NCBI GenBank assembly: GCA_031286085.1
Contig: JAITUX010000259.1
Span: 1 to 5,067, forward strand
Source of the DNA: Candidatus Adiutrix sp.
GTDB lineage: Bacteria > Desulfobacterota > Desulfarculia > Adiutricales > Adiutricaceae
DNA: 5,067 nucleotides
Direction of reading: 5' to 3'
Below the pieces are notes generated by a model. That model was not told where the DNA came from, made no database searches, and was given only the letters and a program-made list of their open reading frames with translations. Position numbers and translations under genes: made by a program. Within the stretch, counting starts at the first letter, position 1. Each line of letters starts with the position of its first letter. Of the stretch, positions 1 through 5,067 are shown in pieces.

Positions 1-1
1 G

Positions 2-514
<513 letters not shown>

Positions 515-527
515 ACGGGCCGAGAAA

Positions 528-1073
528 TTGAAGACGGCGTTTCCAGAGACGGGCTGGTCGTGCCGGGACGAGGCCAGCGGCCTTTTCCACCAGGCCCACT
601 TCCTGGCGGCCCTGGAAGGGGAATTGGCCAGGTGGGACCGCTGGGTCCGTCCCCTGGCCCTGGCCCTGGTGGAACTTGAGCCGGCCCCGGATTGGGCGGC
701 CTTCGGCCACTTGGCCCAGTCCGCGCTCCGGTCGGTCGACCTGGCGGCCAGGCTGTCGGACAACCTGGCCGGCTTTCTCTTCCCGGAAGCCGGCCGGGCC
801 TGGGCCGGACGCCGGCTGGCCGAATTTCTGGCCGAACTGCGGCGGGACGCCCGCCTGGGCCGGTCGGACATCAGGACCGGCCTGACCTTGGCCCTGCCCC
901 GGGCGGACCTCTCGGCCGGAGAAATGATGGCCCTGGCCCTCCGGGACCTATCCGGCGGCCCGGACCGGGCCGCCCGGGCCCCGGAGGCAGACCCTGTCAC
1001 GTTCATAATTGAAGATGAACTCCGCCTGCTCTTCGAGGGTTTCCGCGCCCTGGAAGACGGCCGGAGGCCCTGA
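528..1073 (+). CDS. Degenerate GGDEF-domain protein, probably non-catalytic
   Basis: This 181-residue soluble protein has no signal peptide or membrane segment. Residues about 14-110 follow the diguanylate-cyclase (GGDEF) fold: DEASGLFHQAHFLAALEGEL corresponds to the usual D-x-LTGLxNRRxF opening, then the hydrophobic strand LALALVELE, then a helix ending in LRSVDLAARL. Where an active enzyme has RxGGDEF, this one has R75-L-SDNLA, followed by the expected GFLFPEAG strand. All key signature residues are therefore lost, and the metal- and GTP-binding segment FKxINDxxGH is reduced to WAAFGH. I infer that it cannot make c-di-GMP and acts as a binding or scaffold protein. The start is TTG at 528 with only a weak GAGA purine run before it. 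No ATG or GTG lies in frame near this point, and the domain begins about 13 residues in. Translation is probably coupled to cheB, whose stop is 13 nt away. The C-terminal 50 residues are charged and unassigned. Confidence 0.85.
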   Translation: MKTAFPETGWSCRDEASGLFHQAHFLAALEGELARWDRWVRPLALALVELEPAPDWAAFGHLAQSALRSVDLAARLSDNLAGFLFPEAGRAWAGRRLAEFLAELRRDARLGRSDIRTGLTLALPRADLSAGEMMALALRDLSGGPDRAARAPEADPVTFIIEDELRLLFEGFRALEDGRRP

Positions 1074-1090
1074 ACCCGAAATCCAGACCA

Positions 1091-1113
1091 GGCCGCCCCG
1101 GTTTTCGGCGGCC
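1091..1113 (+). repeat. Perfect inverted repeat / hairpin after the degenerate GGDEF gene
   Basis: GGCCGCC (1091-1097) and GGCGGCC (1107-1113) form a perfect 7-bp stem with a 9-nt loop, 18 nt after the preceding stop codon. No T tract follows (the next bases are GTCACAACC), so it is not a standard intrinsic terminator. It may protect the 3' end of the chemosensory transcript or assist Rho-dependent ending. GC-rich DNA gives such stems by chance fairly often. Confidence 0.4.
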
Positions 1114-1122
1114 GTCACAACC

Positions 1123-1148
1123 AAGGAAGCCCCTCCGGAGGCTCCTTT
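1123..1148 (+). repeat. Second hairpin just upstream of the flavoenzyme start; possible weak terminator or leader structure
   Basis: AAGGA, a bulged A, then GCC (1123-1131) pairs with GGCTCCTT (1140-1147) around an 8-nt loop. The centre also contains the perfect 10-bp palindrome CCTCCGGAGG (1132-1141). Only three T residues (1146-1148) follow, so termination would be weak. The structure sits 3 nt before the AGGA ribosome-binding site of the next gene, so it could equally be an operator or a translation-affecting leader fold. Function is inferred from position only. Confidence 0.35.
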
Positions 1149-1159
1149 CGCAGGAAAAA

Positions 1160-2272
1160 ATGGCTTTCCCCTCCCTGACCCTAGGCAAGATCTCCATCCC
1201 CCTGCCCATCATCCAGGGCGGCATGGGCATAGGCATATCCCTGAACAGCCTGGCCGCGGCCGTGGCCCTTGAAGGCGGCGTGGGCGTCATCGCCGGCGCC
1301 CTCATAGGCTTCAATGAAAAGGACATTTCCCGCAACCCCGAGGTCGCCGACTGCCGGGCCCTGACCGCGGAAATAAGGGCCGCCCGGGCCAAGAGCCGGG
1401 GGGCCTCCGGCCTCTTGGGAGTCAACATCATGGTGGCCCTGGTGAACTTCGCCGCCCTGGTCCGCACCGCCCTGGCCGAAAAAATCGACGTCATCTTTTC
1501 GGGCGCGGGCCTGCCGACGGACCTGCCGGCCTATCTCCGGGAAGCGGCCGAAAGAGCGCAGGAGGAGATCCACACCAAACTGGCGCCCATAGTCTCCTCG
1601 GCCCGGGCCGCCACCCTCATCGCCAAGAAATGGCTGGCCCACTACGGCCACGCCCCGGACCTGGTGGTGCTGGAAGGCCCCCAGGCCGGCGGCCACCTGG
1701 GGTTCAGCCGGGACCGCATCGAGGCCGAGGACCAGCATCTCCACCGCCTCCTGCCGGAGGTGCTTGACGCCGTAAAACCCTTCGAGGACAAGTGCGGTCG
1801 GGCCATCCCGGTCCTGGCCGGCGGCGGCATTTACTCCGGGGCCGACATACGCGTGATCCTGGAAATGGGCGCCGCCGGCGTCCAGATGGGCACCCGCTTT
1901 GTGACCACCTGGGAGTGCGACGCCGCCCTGGCCTTCAAAAAAGCCTATCTCGAGGCCGGCGACCGGGACCAGATGATCATCAACAGTCCGGTGGGCATGC
2001 CCGGCCGGGCCATCCGCTCGCGCTTCCTGGAAGACATGGAAAACGGGCTGAAACGGCCGGGGGGGTGCATCTACCACTGCATAAAGACCTGCGACCCGGC
2101 CACCGCCCCCTACTGCATAAGCCTGGCCCTGATCAACGCCCAGCGCGGCCAGCTGGACCGCGGCTTCGCCTTTGCCGGCGCCAATGTGGGCCTGGTCAAC
2201 GACATCGTCTCCGTCAAGACCCTCATCGAGACCCTGCGCGCGGAATACGAGGCCGCCTCGACCGCGGCCTGA
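1160..2272 (+). CDS. Nitronate monooxygenase / FabK-like FMN-dependent TIM-barrel enzyme, with a four-cysteine C-terminal segment
   Basis: The 370-residue cytoplasmic protein belongs to the 2-nitropropane dioxygenase (nitronate monooxygenase) family of FMN-binding TIM-barrel enzymes, which includes alkylnitronate oxidases and the enoyl-ACP reductase FabK. Family landmarks in order are PIIQGGMGIGIS (16-27), a GAGLPT loop (115-120), EGPQAGGHLG (172-181, with the conserved His179), the phosphate-binding LAGGGI segment (219-224) and GAAGVQMGTRFVTTWEC (237-253). A C-terminal extension then carries Cys303, 307, 311 and 319, before AFAGANVGLV near the end. The ATG at 1160 has AGGA 4 nt upstream, and the barrel begins immediately after it. 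The exact reaction is uncertain: family members oxidise nitronates with O2, which fits poorly with a strict anaerobe, so a reductase role is possible. There are no fatty-acid synthesis genes alongside to support FabK. The gene lies 86 nt after the signalling pair and 70 nt before the aldolase. Confidence 0.9.
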   Translation: MAFPSLTLGKISIPLPIIQGGMGIGISLNSLAAAVALEGGVGVIAGALIGFNEKDISRNPEVADCRALTAEIRAARAKSRGASGLLGVNIMVALVNFAALVRTALAEKIDVIFSGAGLPTDLPAYLREAAERAQEEIHTKLAPIVSSARAATLIAKKWLAHYGHAPDLVVLEGPQAGGHLGFSRDRIEAEDQHLHRLLPEVLDAVKPFEDKCGRAIPVLAGGGIYSGADIRVILEMGAAGVQMGTRFVTTWECDAALAFKKAYLEAGDRDQMIINSPVGMPGRAIRSRFLEDMENGLKRPGGCIYHCIKTCDPATAPYCISLALINAQRGQLDRGFAFAGANVGLVNDIVSVKTLIETLRAEYEAASTAA

Positions 2273-2330
2273 AACAGGGGCCGGGCCGAACAAGGTTTGG
2301 GGAACATCGGATTTCGCGGACATAACACTT

Positions 2331-2336
2331 AGGAGG
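2331..2336 (+). promoter_or_regulatory. Shine-Dalgarno AGGAGG that fixes the aldolase start
   Basis: A full-consensus AGGAGG lies 6 nt before the ATG at 2343. The reading frame is open far upstream, overlapping the previous gene, but only this ATG has a ribosome-binding site and only from here does the sequence resemble aldolases. Confidence 0.9.
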
Positions 2337-2342
2337 CTGACT

Positions 2343-3320
2343 ATGGCCGTCAGATACCAGGACCTGGGCCTGGTCAACACCCGGGAGCTGTTCGCCAAGG
2401 CCGTGAAGGGCGGTTACGCCGTTCCGGCCTACAACTTCAACAACCTGGAGCAACTCCAGGCCATAATCATGGCCGCGACCGAGACCCGGAGCCCGGTCAT
2501 TCTCCAGGTCAGTTCCGGCGCCCGCAAATACGCCAACCAGACCCTTCTGCGCTATATGGCCCAAGGGGCCGTTGAATACGCCAAGGAACTCGGCCAGGGC
2601 CGGAACATTCCCATCGTCCTCCACCTCGACCACGGCGACAGCTACGACCTGTGCGTAAACTGCATTGAAACCGGTTTCTCCTCGGTGATGATCGACGGCT
2701 CTCACCTCCCCTACGAGGAAAACGTCGCCCTGACCAGCCTGGTGGTGGGATACGCCCACCGCCACGAAGTCACGGTGGAGGGCGAGCTGGGTGTCCTGGC
2801 CGGGGTCGAGGACGACGTCGCGGCCGAGACCCACACCTATACCGAGCCAGACCAGGTGGAGGATTTCGTCCGTAAGACCGGCTGCGACTCCCTGGCCATC
2901 TCCATAGGCACATCCCACGGCGCCTACAAGTTCAAACCAGGACAGAAAGCCGAAATCCGGCTGGACATCCTGAAGGAAATCGAAACCCGCATTCCCGGTT
3001 TCCCCATCGTTCTCCACGGCGCCTCCTCGGTGCCACAGGACCTGGTGATGAAAATCAACCAATTCGGCGGCCGGCTCGACAACGCCATCGGCATCTCCGA
3101 GGCCCAGCTGCGGGAAGCCGCCAAAAGCGCCGTCTGCAAAATCAACATTGATTCCGACGGCCGCCTGGCCATGACCGCGGCCATCCGCGAGACCTTCGCC
3201 GCCAAGCCCGGGGAATTCGACCCGCGCAAATACCTCGGCCCCGCCCGGGACGCCCTCAAGGCGATGTATAAGCACAAGAACGACGCCGTCCTGGGTTCTT
3301 CCGGCCACGCCTTCGACTGA
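2343..3320 (+). CDS. fba: Class II (zinc-dependent) fructose-bisphosphate aldolase
   Basis: This 325-residue cytoplasmic enzyme matches class II ketose-bisphosphate aldolases, which cleave fructose 1,6-bisphosphate to dihydroxyacetone phosphate and glyceraldehyde 3-phosphate, or run the reverse in gluconeogenesis. The N-terminal AVPAYNFNNLEQLQAI (26-41) is typical. HLDHGDS (94-100) supplies the catalytic Asp96 and zinc ligand His97. VEGELG (145-150) carries the conserved glutamates. GTSHGAYK (189-196) supplies His192 and LHGASSVP (224-231) supplies His225 for the metal and phosphate sites. NIDSD near the C-terminus is the usual substrate-binding segment. All key residues are present and the length is normal, so it should be active. 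Related enzymes act on tagatose bisphosphate (GatY/KbaY), and the substrate cannot be settled from sequence; fructose bisphosphate is the default. No other glycolytic gene is in view. A sugar-type binding protein follows 100 nt downstream, beyond a terminator-like hairpin. Confidence 0.93.
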   Translation: MAVRYQDLGLVNTRELFAKAVKGGYAVPAYNFNNLEQLQAIIMAATETRSPVILQVSSGARKYANQTLLRYMAQGAVEYAKELGQGRNIPIVLHLDHGDSYDLCVNCIETGFSSVMIDGSHLPYEENVALTSLVVGYAHRHEVTVEGELGVLAGVEDDVAAETHTYTEPDQVEDFVRKTGCDSLAISIGTSHGAYKFKPGQKAEIRLDILKEIETRIPGFPIVLHGASSVPQDLVMKINQFGGRLDNAIGISEAQLREAAKSAVCKINIDSDGRLAMTAAIRETFAAKPGEFDPRKYLGPARDALKAMYKHKNDAVLGSSGHAFD

Positions 3321-3352
3321 ATTGTGAAGGCCGCTTGGTATGAGGCCCAATT

Positions 3353-3385
3353 GCCGCCGGGCCTGGACCCGGGGCCGCGTTTTTT
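3353..3385 (+). terminator. Probable intrinsic terminator or attenuator between aldolase and binding protein
   Basis: GCC (3353-3355), a bulged G, then CCGGG (3357-3361) pairs with CCCGG plus GGC (3368-3375) around a 6-nt loop, giving eight GC pairs. After CGCG comes a run of six T (3380-3385). The 4-nt gap before the T run is longer than ideal. It would end the aldolase transcript, yet it stands only 35 nt before the next start codon, which hardly leaves room for a separate promoter. An upstream GGCCC (3344-3348) can pair with GGGCC (3359-3363), which would break the terminator stem. Confidence 0.45.
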
Positions 3386-3410
3386 GGGGTGGAACGCCAG
3401 GAACGGCTCG

Positions 3411-3414
3411 GGAG
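3411..3414 (+). promoter_or_regulatory. Shine-Dalgarno GGAG that decides the binding-protein start
   Basis: GGAG lies 6 nt before the ATG at 3421. An in-frame ATG at 3340 would add 27 arginine- and glycine-rich residues in front of the signal peptide and would place the start inside the region of the terminator-like hairpin, so 3421 is preferred. A second ATG at 3427 is the next best choice. Confidence 0.7.
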
Positions 3415-3420
3415 AAAAGG

Positions 3421-4497
3421 ATGACAATGCGCGTAAGCCTAAGCCTGCTCCTGGCCGCGGCCCTGGTCCTTCTGGCCCCGGCCGGCCGGGCCGCCCCGGC
3501 GGCCAAAAAAAAAGTCCATCTCGGCCTGGCCATTAATTCCATCGACAATGAGTATTGGCGCCAGGAAGCCGAGGGCGGCCGGCTTTTCGCCGCCAGCCTG
3601 CCCGCCGGCTCCATCGTGACCCAGATTCTGACCTGCGACGGCGACGATGCGAAACAACTCGCCGGCCTCCGGGCCTTCGTGGCCGAACACAACCGCAACG
3701 CCATATTATACGTCGATCCCTCCAGCGCGGCCAACACCGCCGCCATAGCCACCCTCTGCGAAGAATTCGGCGTTTACTGGACCAGCGTCTGGCATTTGGC
3801 CAAGGGCTTAAGTCCCATGGACTTCCGTTATTACGTCATGCACCAGTCGGTGGACGGCGTCAAGCAGGGCTACGACATAGCCGCCCGCATGTTCAAGGAA
3901 TTCAAGACCCCCGGCCGGGGCCGGATTCTGGCCATCCAGGGGCTCTCGAGCAACGATTCGGCGGCGGAACGCTATGAGGGACTGCGGAAGGCCCTGGCCG
4001 AATACGGCGGAGTGGAACTCCTGGACACCGCCGCCTGCGACTGGAATCCCCGCCTGGCCCTGGAGGCCACCCGCGCCTGGCTGGACAAATACCAGGACTT
4101 CGACGGCATCTGGAGCGCCAACGACGACATGGCCCTGGCGGCCGTCGAAGCCCTGAAGACCATGGGCCTCAACCGGAAAATCAAGGTGGTGGGCGTGGAC
4201 GGCACCGCCGCGGCCCTGAACGCCGTTGAAAACGGCGACCTGGTCTGCACCGCGGTCAACAACGGCTATCTCCAGGGCGGCTACGGCGCCGCCTACGCCT
4301 ACCTCGCCTGGGCCGGGAAAATAGACCCGGAAAAACTGCCCAGGCGCCAGCGGGCCTTCTATATCGAAAGCGAATTGGTGGACCGGGACAGCCTGGCCGG
4401 CTACCGCAGGAAATTCGTCCATAACTTGCCCGTTTACGACTATAACGACCTGGAGTTTCCCGTCGGCCGCCCCATGCGCCTGCGGTCCGCCAGGTAA
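3421..4497 (+). CDS. Periplasmic sugar-type substrate-binding protein (Peripla_BP_4-like), exported
   Basis: The 358-residue protein starts with a Sec signal peptide: MTMR, a hydrophobic run (about 6-20) and an Ala-rich cleavage region, with the mature protein starting around residue 25-29 before KKKVHLGLAI. The mature part has the two-lobe fold of ribose/galactose-type binding proteins. The first strand is HLGLAINSIDNEYW (33-46), followed by the first-lobe ILYVDPSSAANTAAI, the interlobe GRILAIQGLSSNDSAAERYEGL, then GIWSANDDMALAAVEAL (N234, D235, D236) and VVGVDG (256-261, Asp260) before the family's AVENGDL segment. Such proteins capture a sugar or related ligand and pass it to an ABC transporter, a chemoreceptor or a sensor kinase. 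No permease or ATPase gene lies within view on either side. The ligand is unknown; autoinducer-2 or a polyol are alternatives to a simple sugar. The pentapeptide-repeat gene follows 65 nt later. Confidence 0.9.
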   Translation: MTMRVSLSLLLAAALVLLAPAGRAAPAAKKKVHLGLAINSIDNEYWRQEAEGGRLFAASLPAGSIVTQILTCDGDDAKQLAGLRAFVAEHNRNAILYVDPSSAANTAAIATLCEEFGVYWTSVWHLAKGLSPMDFRYYVMHQSVDGVKQGYDIAARMFKEFKTPGRGRILAIQGLSSNDSAAERYEGLRKALAEYGGVELLDTAACDWNPRLALEATRAWLDKYQDFDGIWSANDDMALAAVEALKTMGLNRKIKVVGVDGTAAALNAVENGDLVCTAVNNGYLQGGYGAAYAYLAWAGKIDPEKLPRRQRAFYIESELVDRDSLAGYRRKFVHNLPVYDYNDLEFPVGRPMRLRSAR

Positions 4498-4509
4498 AGG
4501 CCTAACTCC

Positions 4510-4522
4510 GCGCCCGCGGCGC
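4510..4522 (+). repeat. Short GC hairpin between binding protein and pentapeptide gene
   Basis: GCGCC (4510-4514) and GGCGC (4518-4522) form a perfect 5-bp stem with a 3-nt loop, 13 nt past the stop codon. No T run follows, so it is not an intrinsic terminator. It may be chance in GC-rich DNA or a 3'-end stabiliser. Confidence 0.25.
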
Positions 4523-4550
4523 ACGCCCAAGAAGCCCTGGAACAGACAAC

Positions 4551-4558
4551 AGGAGGTG
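4551..4558 (+). promoter_or_regulatory. Strong Shine-Dalgarno AGGAGGTG for the pentapeptide gene
   Basis: This is an almost complete anti-16S match, with the AGGAGG core 6 nt before the ATG at 4563. It is the strongest ribosome-binding site in the window and suggests the small downstream protein is well translated. Confidence 0.85.
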
Positions 4559-4562
4559 GATC

Positions 4563-4922
4563 ATGTCAGAAATCACGGATATTAAACGCGCGCCCCGGCC
4601 CAAGGAGCTGTTCGAGGAAAACCGGCAAAAGTTCAATGAAGCCGTGGCCAAGGGCCTGGTGCCGGATTTCAGCCGCCAGAATCTTTCGGATCTGGATTTG
4701 ATGGGTTTCGACCTCCACAACGCCAACCTGTCCGGGGCCTATCTCCGGGGGGTCAGCCTGTGCGGGGTGGACCTTTCCGACGCCTATCTTCACGGGGCCA
4801 GCCTGAAGGGCGCCCGGGTCAGCGGCTGCCTGTTTCCCCCGGAAATATCGGCCCAGGAAATTTTGCTGTCGCTGGATAAAGGCATCAGGATAAGGCACAT
4901 CAAGCCCAGGAAGCAGGGCTGA
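4563..4922 (+). CDS. Small pentapeptide-repeat protein with helical caps
   Basis: The 119-residue protein has no signal peptide or membrane segment. Residues about 10-32 (rich in K, E, R, with LFEENRQKFNEAVAKGL) look like an amphipathic helix. Residues 36-91 then keep a hydrophobic residue at every fifth place (F36, L41, L46, L51, L56, L61, L66, L71, L76, L81, V86, F91) with small residues two places earlier. This is the A(D/N)Lxx pattern of a right-handed quadrilateral beta-helix; about 12 repeats make roughly three coils. PPEISAQEILLSLDKGIRIRHI (92-113) forms a C-terminal helical cap. Pentapeptide-repeat proteins serve varied roles, including gyrase protection (Qnr/MfpA types) and protein-protein scaffolding. 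This one is shorter than Qnr (about 218 residues), so gyrase protection is not supported. Function is unknown. Cys67 and Cys89 are the only cysteines. Confidence 0.9.
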   Translation: MSEITDIKRAPRPKELFEENRQKFNEAVAKGLVPDFSRQNLSDLDLMGFDLHNANLSGAYLRGVSLCGVDLSDAYLHGASLKGARVSGCLFPPEISAQEILLSLDKGIRIRHIKPRKQG

Positions 4923-4930
4923 CGAAAGCC

Positions 4931-4961
4931 GCCGGGACAACCCAGGCGCCCAAGGGTTTTT
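4931..4961 (+). terminator. Weak candidate terminator after the pentapeptide gene
   Basis: GCCGGG (4931-4936), loop ACAA, then CCC, a bulged A and GGC (4941-4947) form a small stem. A T5 run begins 10 nt later at 4957. An alternative fold pairs AACCC (4939-4943) with GGGTT (4954-4958) next to the T run. Neither is strong alone; the position after a stop codon and the T run are the main support. Confidence 0.25.
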
Positions 4962-5017
4962 AGTTTCTCTCCTCCGCGAGTCTTTGGGGAGGCGGCCGCC
5001 GAATTCAGGCCGCGGTG

Positions 5018-5024
5018 AAGGTGA
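5018..5024 (+). promoter_or_regulatory. Shine-Dalgarno AAGGTGA before the edge gene
   Basis: AAGGTGA matches the anti-16S complement over AGGTGA and ends 5 nt before the ATG at 5030. It is the main reason to believe that a gene starts there. Confidence 0.5.
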
Positions 5025-5029
5025 AGAAA

Positions 5030-5067
5030 ATGAGCTGTCCCACAAACGAAGCCATGAAATGCAATTG
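5030..5067 (+). CDS. Start of a probable small cysteine-containing protein (3' end outside window)
   Basis: An ATG at 5030, preceded at good spacing by AAGGTGA, opens a frame reading MSCPTNEAMKCN up to the right edge. Two cysteines in the first eleven residues (Cys3 and Cys11) suggest a small metal-binding or Cys-rich protein. The opening resembles small Cys-rich proteins of anaerobes of the DUF6485 kind (typically ME/MS-C-P-N... then C-N-C), but that is from memory on 12 residues and is weak. The frame could also close just beyond the window. It lies 107 nt after the pentapeptide gene, past a weak terminator candidate, so it may belong to a separate transcript. Confidence 0.45.
   Translation, partial: MSCPTNEAMKCN

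Noticed and set aside
1160..2272. Flavoenzyme as the enoyl-ACP reductase FabK
   Set aside because: FabK is shorter (a little over 300 residues), lacks this C-terminal cysteine segment, and normally sits with fatty-acid synthesis genes; none are present here.
2297..2326. Promoter-like boxes TTGGGG and CATAAC before the aldolase
   Set aside because: Both boxes are poor matches, and the implied transcription start would fall on the Shine-Dalgarno, leaving almost no leader.
1181..2398. Long open frame on the - strand (405 codons) opposite the flavoenzyme
   Set aside because: It mirrors the codon structure of the + strand gene, is Gly/Ala/Val-rich and has no domain signature.
2223..3752. Long open frame on the - strand (509 codons) covering the aldolase
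   Set aside because: It is antisense to a gene with clear class II aldolase motifs; its translation is low in complexity and matches no family I recognise. Long antisense frames are expected in GC-rich coding DNA.
3808..4530. Open frame on the - strand (240 codons) opposite the binding protein
   Set aside because: It is a shadow of the + strand gene, with no recognisable motif or ribosome-binding site.
4563..4922. Pentapeptide protein as a quinolone-resistance (Qnr-like) determinant
   Set aside because: It is about half the length of Qnr proteins, with three coils only and no dimerisation module visible; resistance is not supported.
4971..4992. Inverted repeat CCTCC...GGAGG in the last intergenic gap
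   Set aside because: It is only 5 bp with a 12-nt loop and no T run, so it is too weak to call.
4992..5006. Adjacent NotI (GCGGCCGC) and EcoRI (GAATTC) sites resembling a cloning linker
   Set aside because: The flanking sequence is continuous native-looking DNA without vector sequence, and GCGGCCGC is common by chance in such GC-rich DNA.

Overview
The window is high-GC, densely coded DNA with every supportable gene on the + strand. It looks like a piece of an anaerobic or microaerophilic proteobacterial-type chromosome, possibly Desulfovibrio-like (Desulfobacterota). That placement rests on three things: the mix of genes, the cysteine-rich nitronate-monooxygenase-like enzyme of a type I associate with anaerobes, and the style of the pentapeptide-repeat protein. 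It is an inference from memory, not a search result. No mobile element, CRISPR array, tRNA or rRNA gene was seen.

Layout. (1) Positions 1-514 hold the 3' two thirds of a CheB-type protein-glutamate methylesterase, cut by the left edge. It is followed after 13 nt by a TTG-started gene (528-1073) for a small degenerate GGDEF-fold protein whose signature motif is destroyed. These two look like the tail of a chemosensory operon. (2) An 86-nt gap with two hairpins leads to a nitronate monooxygenase/FabK-like flavoenzyme (1160-2272). (3) After 70 nt comes a class II fructose-bisphosphate aldolase (2343-3320) with a strong Shine-Dalgarno. (4) A 100-nt gap contains a terminator-like hairpin with a T6 tract, ending only 35 nt before the next start codon. 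It precedes an exported sugar-type periplasmic binding protein (3421-4497) with no permease or ATPase gene in view. (5) A 119-residue pentapeptide-repeat protein follows (4563-4922). (6) The right edge cuts into the first 12 or so codons of a probable small Cys-containing protein (from 5030).

How they work together. The CheB and degenerate GGDEF genes plausibly belong to one signalling operon. The aldolase and the sugar-type binding protein could share a carbohydrate theme, but nothing here proves a shared pathway. The central genes are separated by 65-100 nt gaps, each with its own ribosome-binding site, so they may be only loosely co-transcribed. I do not see a clearly new multi-gene system. 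The points most worth a second look are the non-catalytic GGDEF protein next to cheB, the four-cysteine segment of the flavoenzyme, the possible attenuator before the binding protein, and the binding protein lacking transporter partners.
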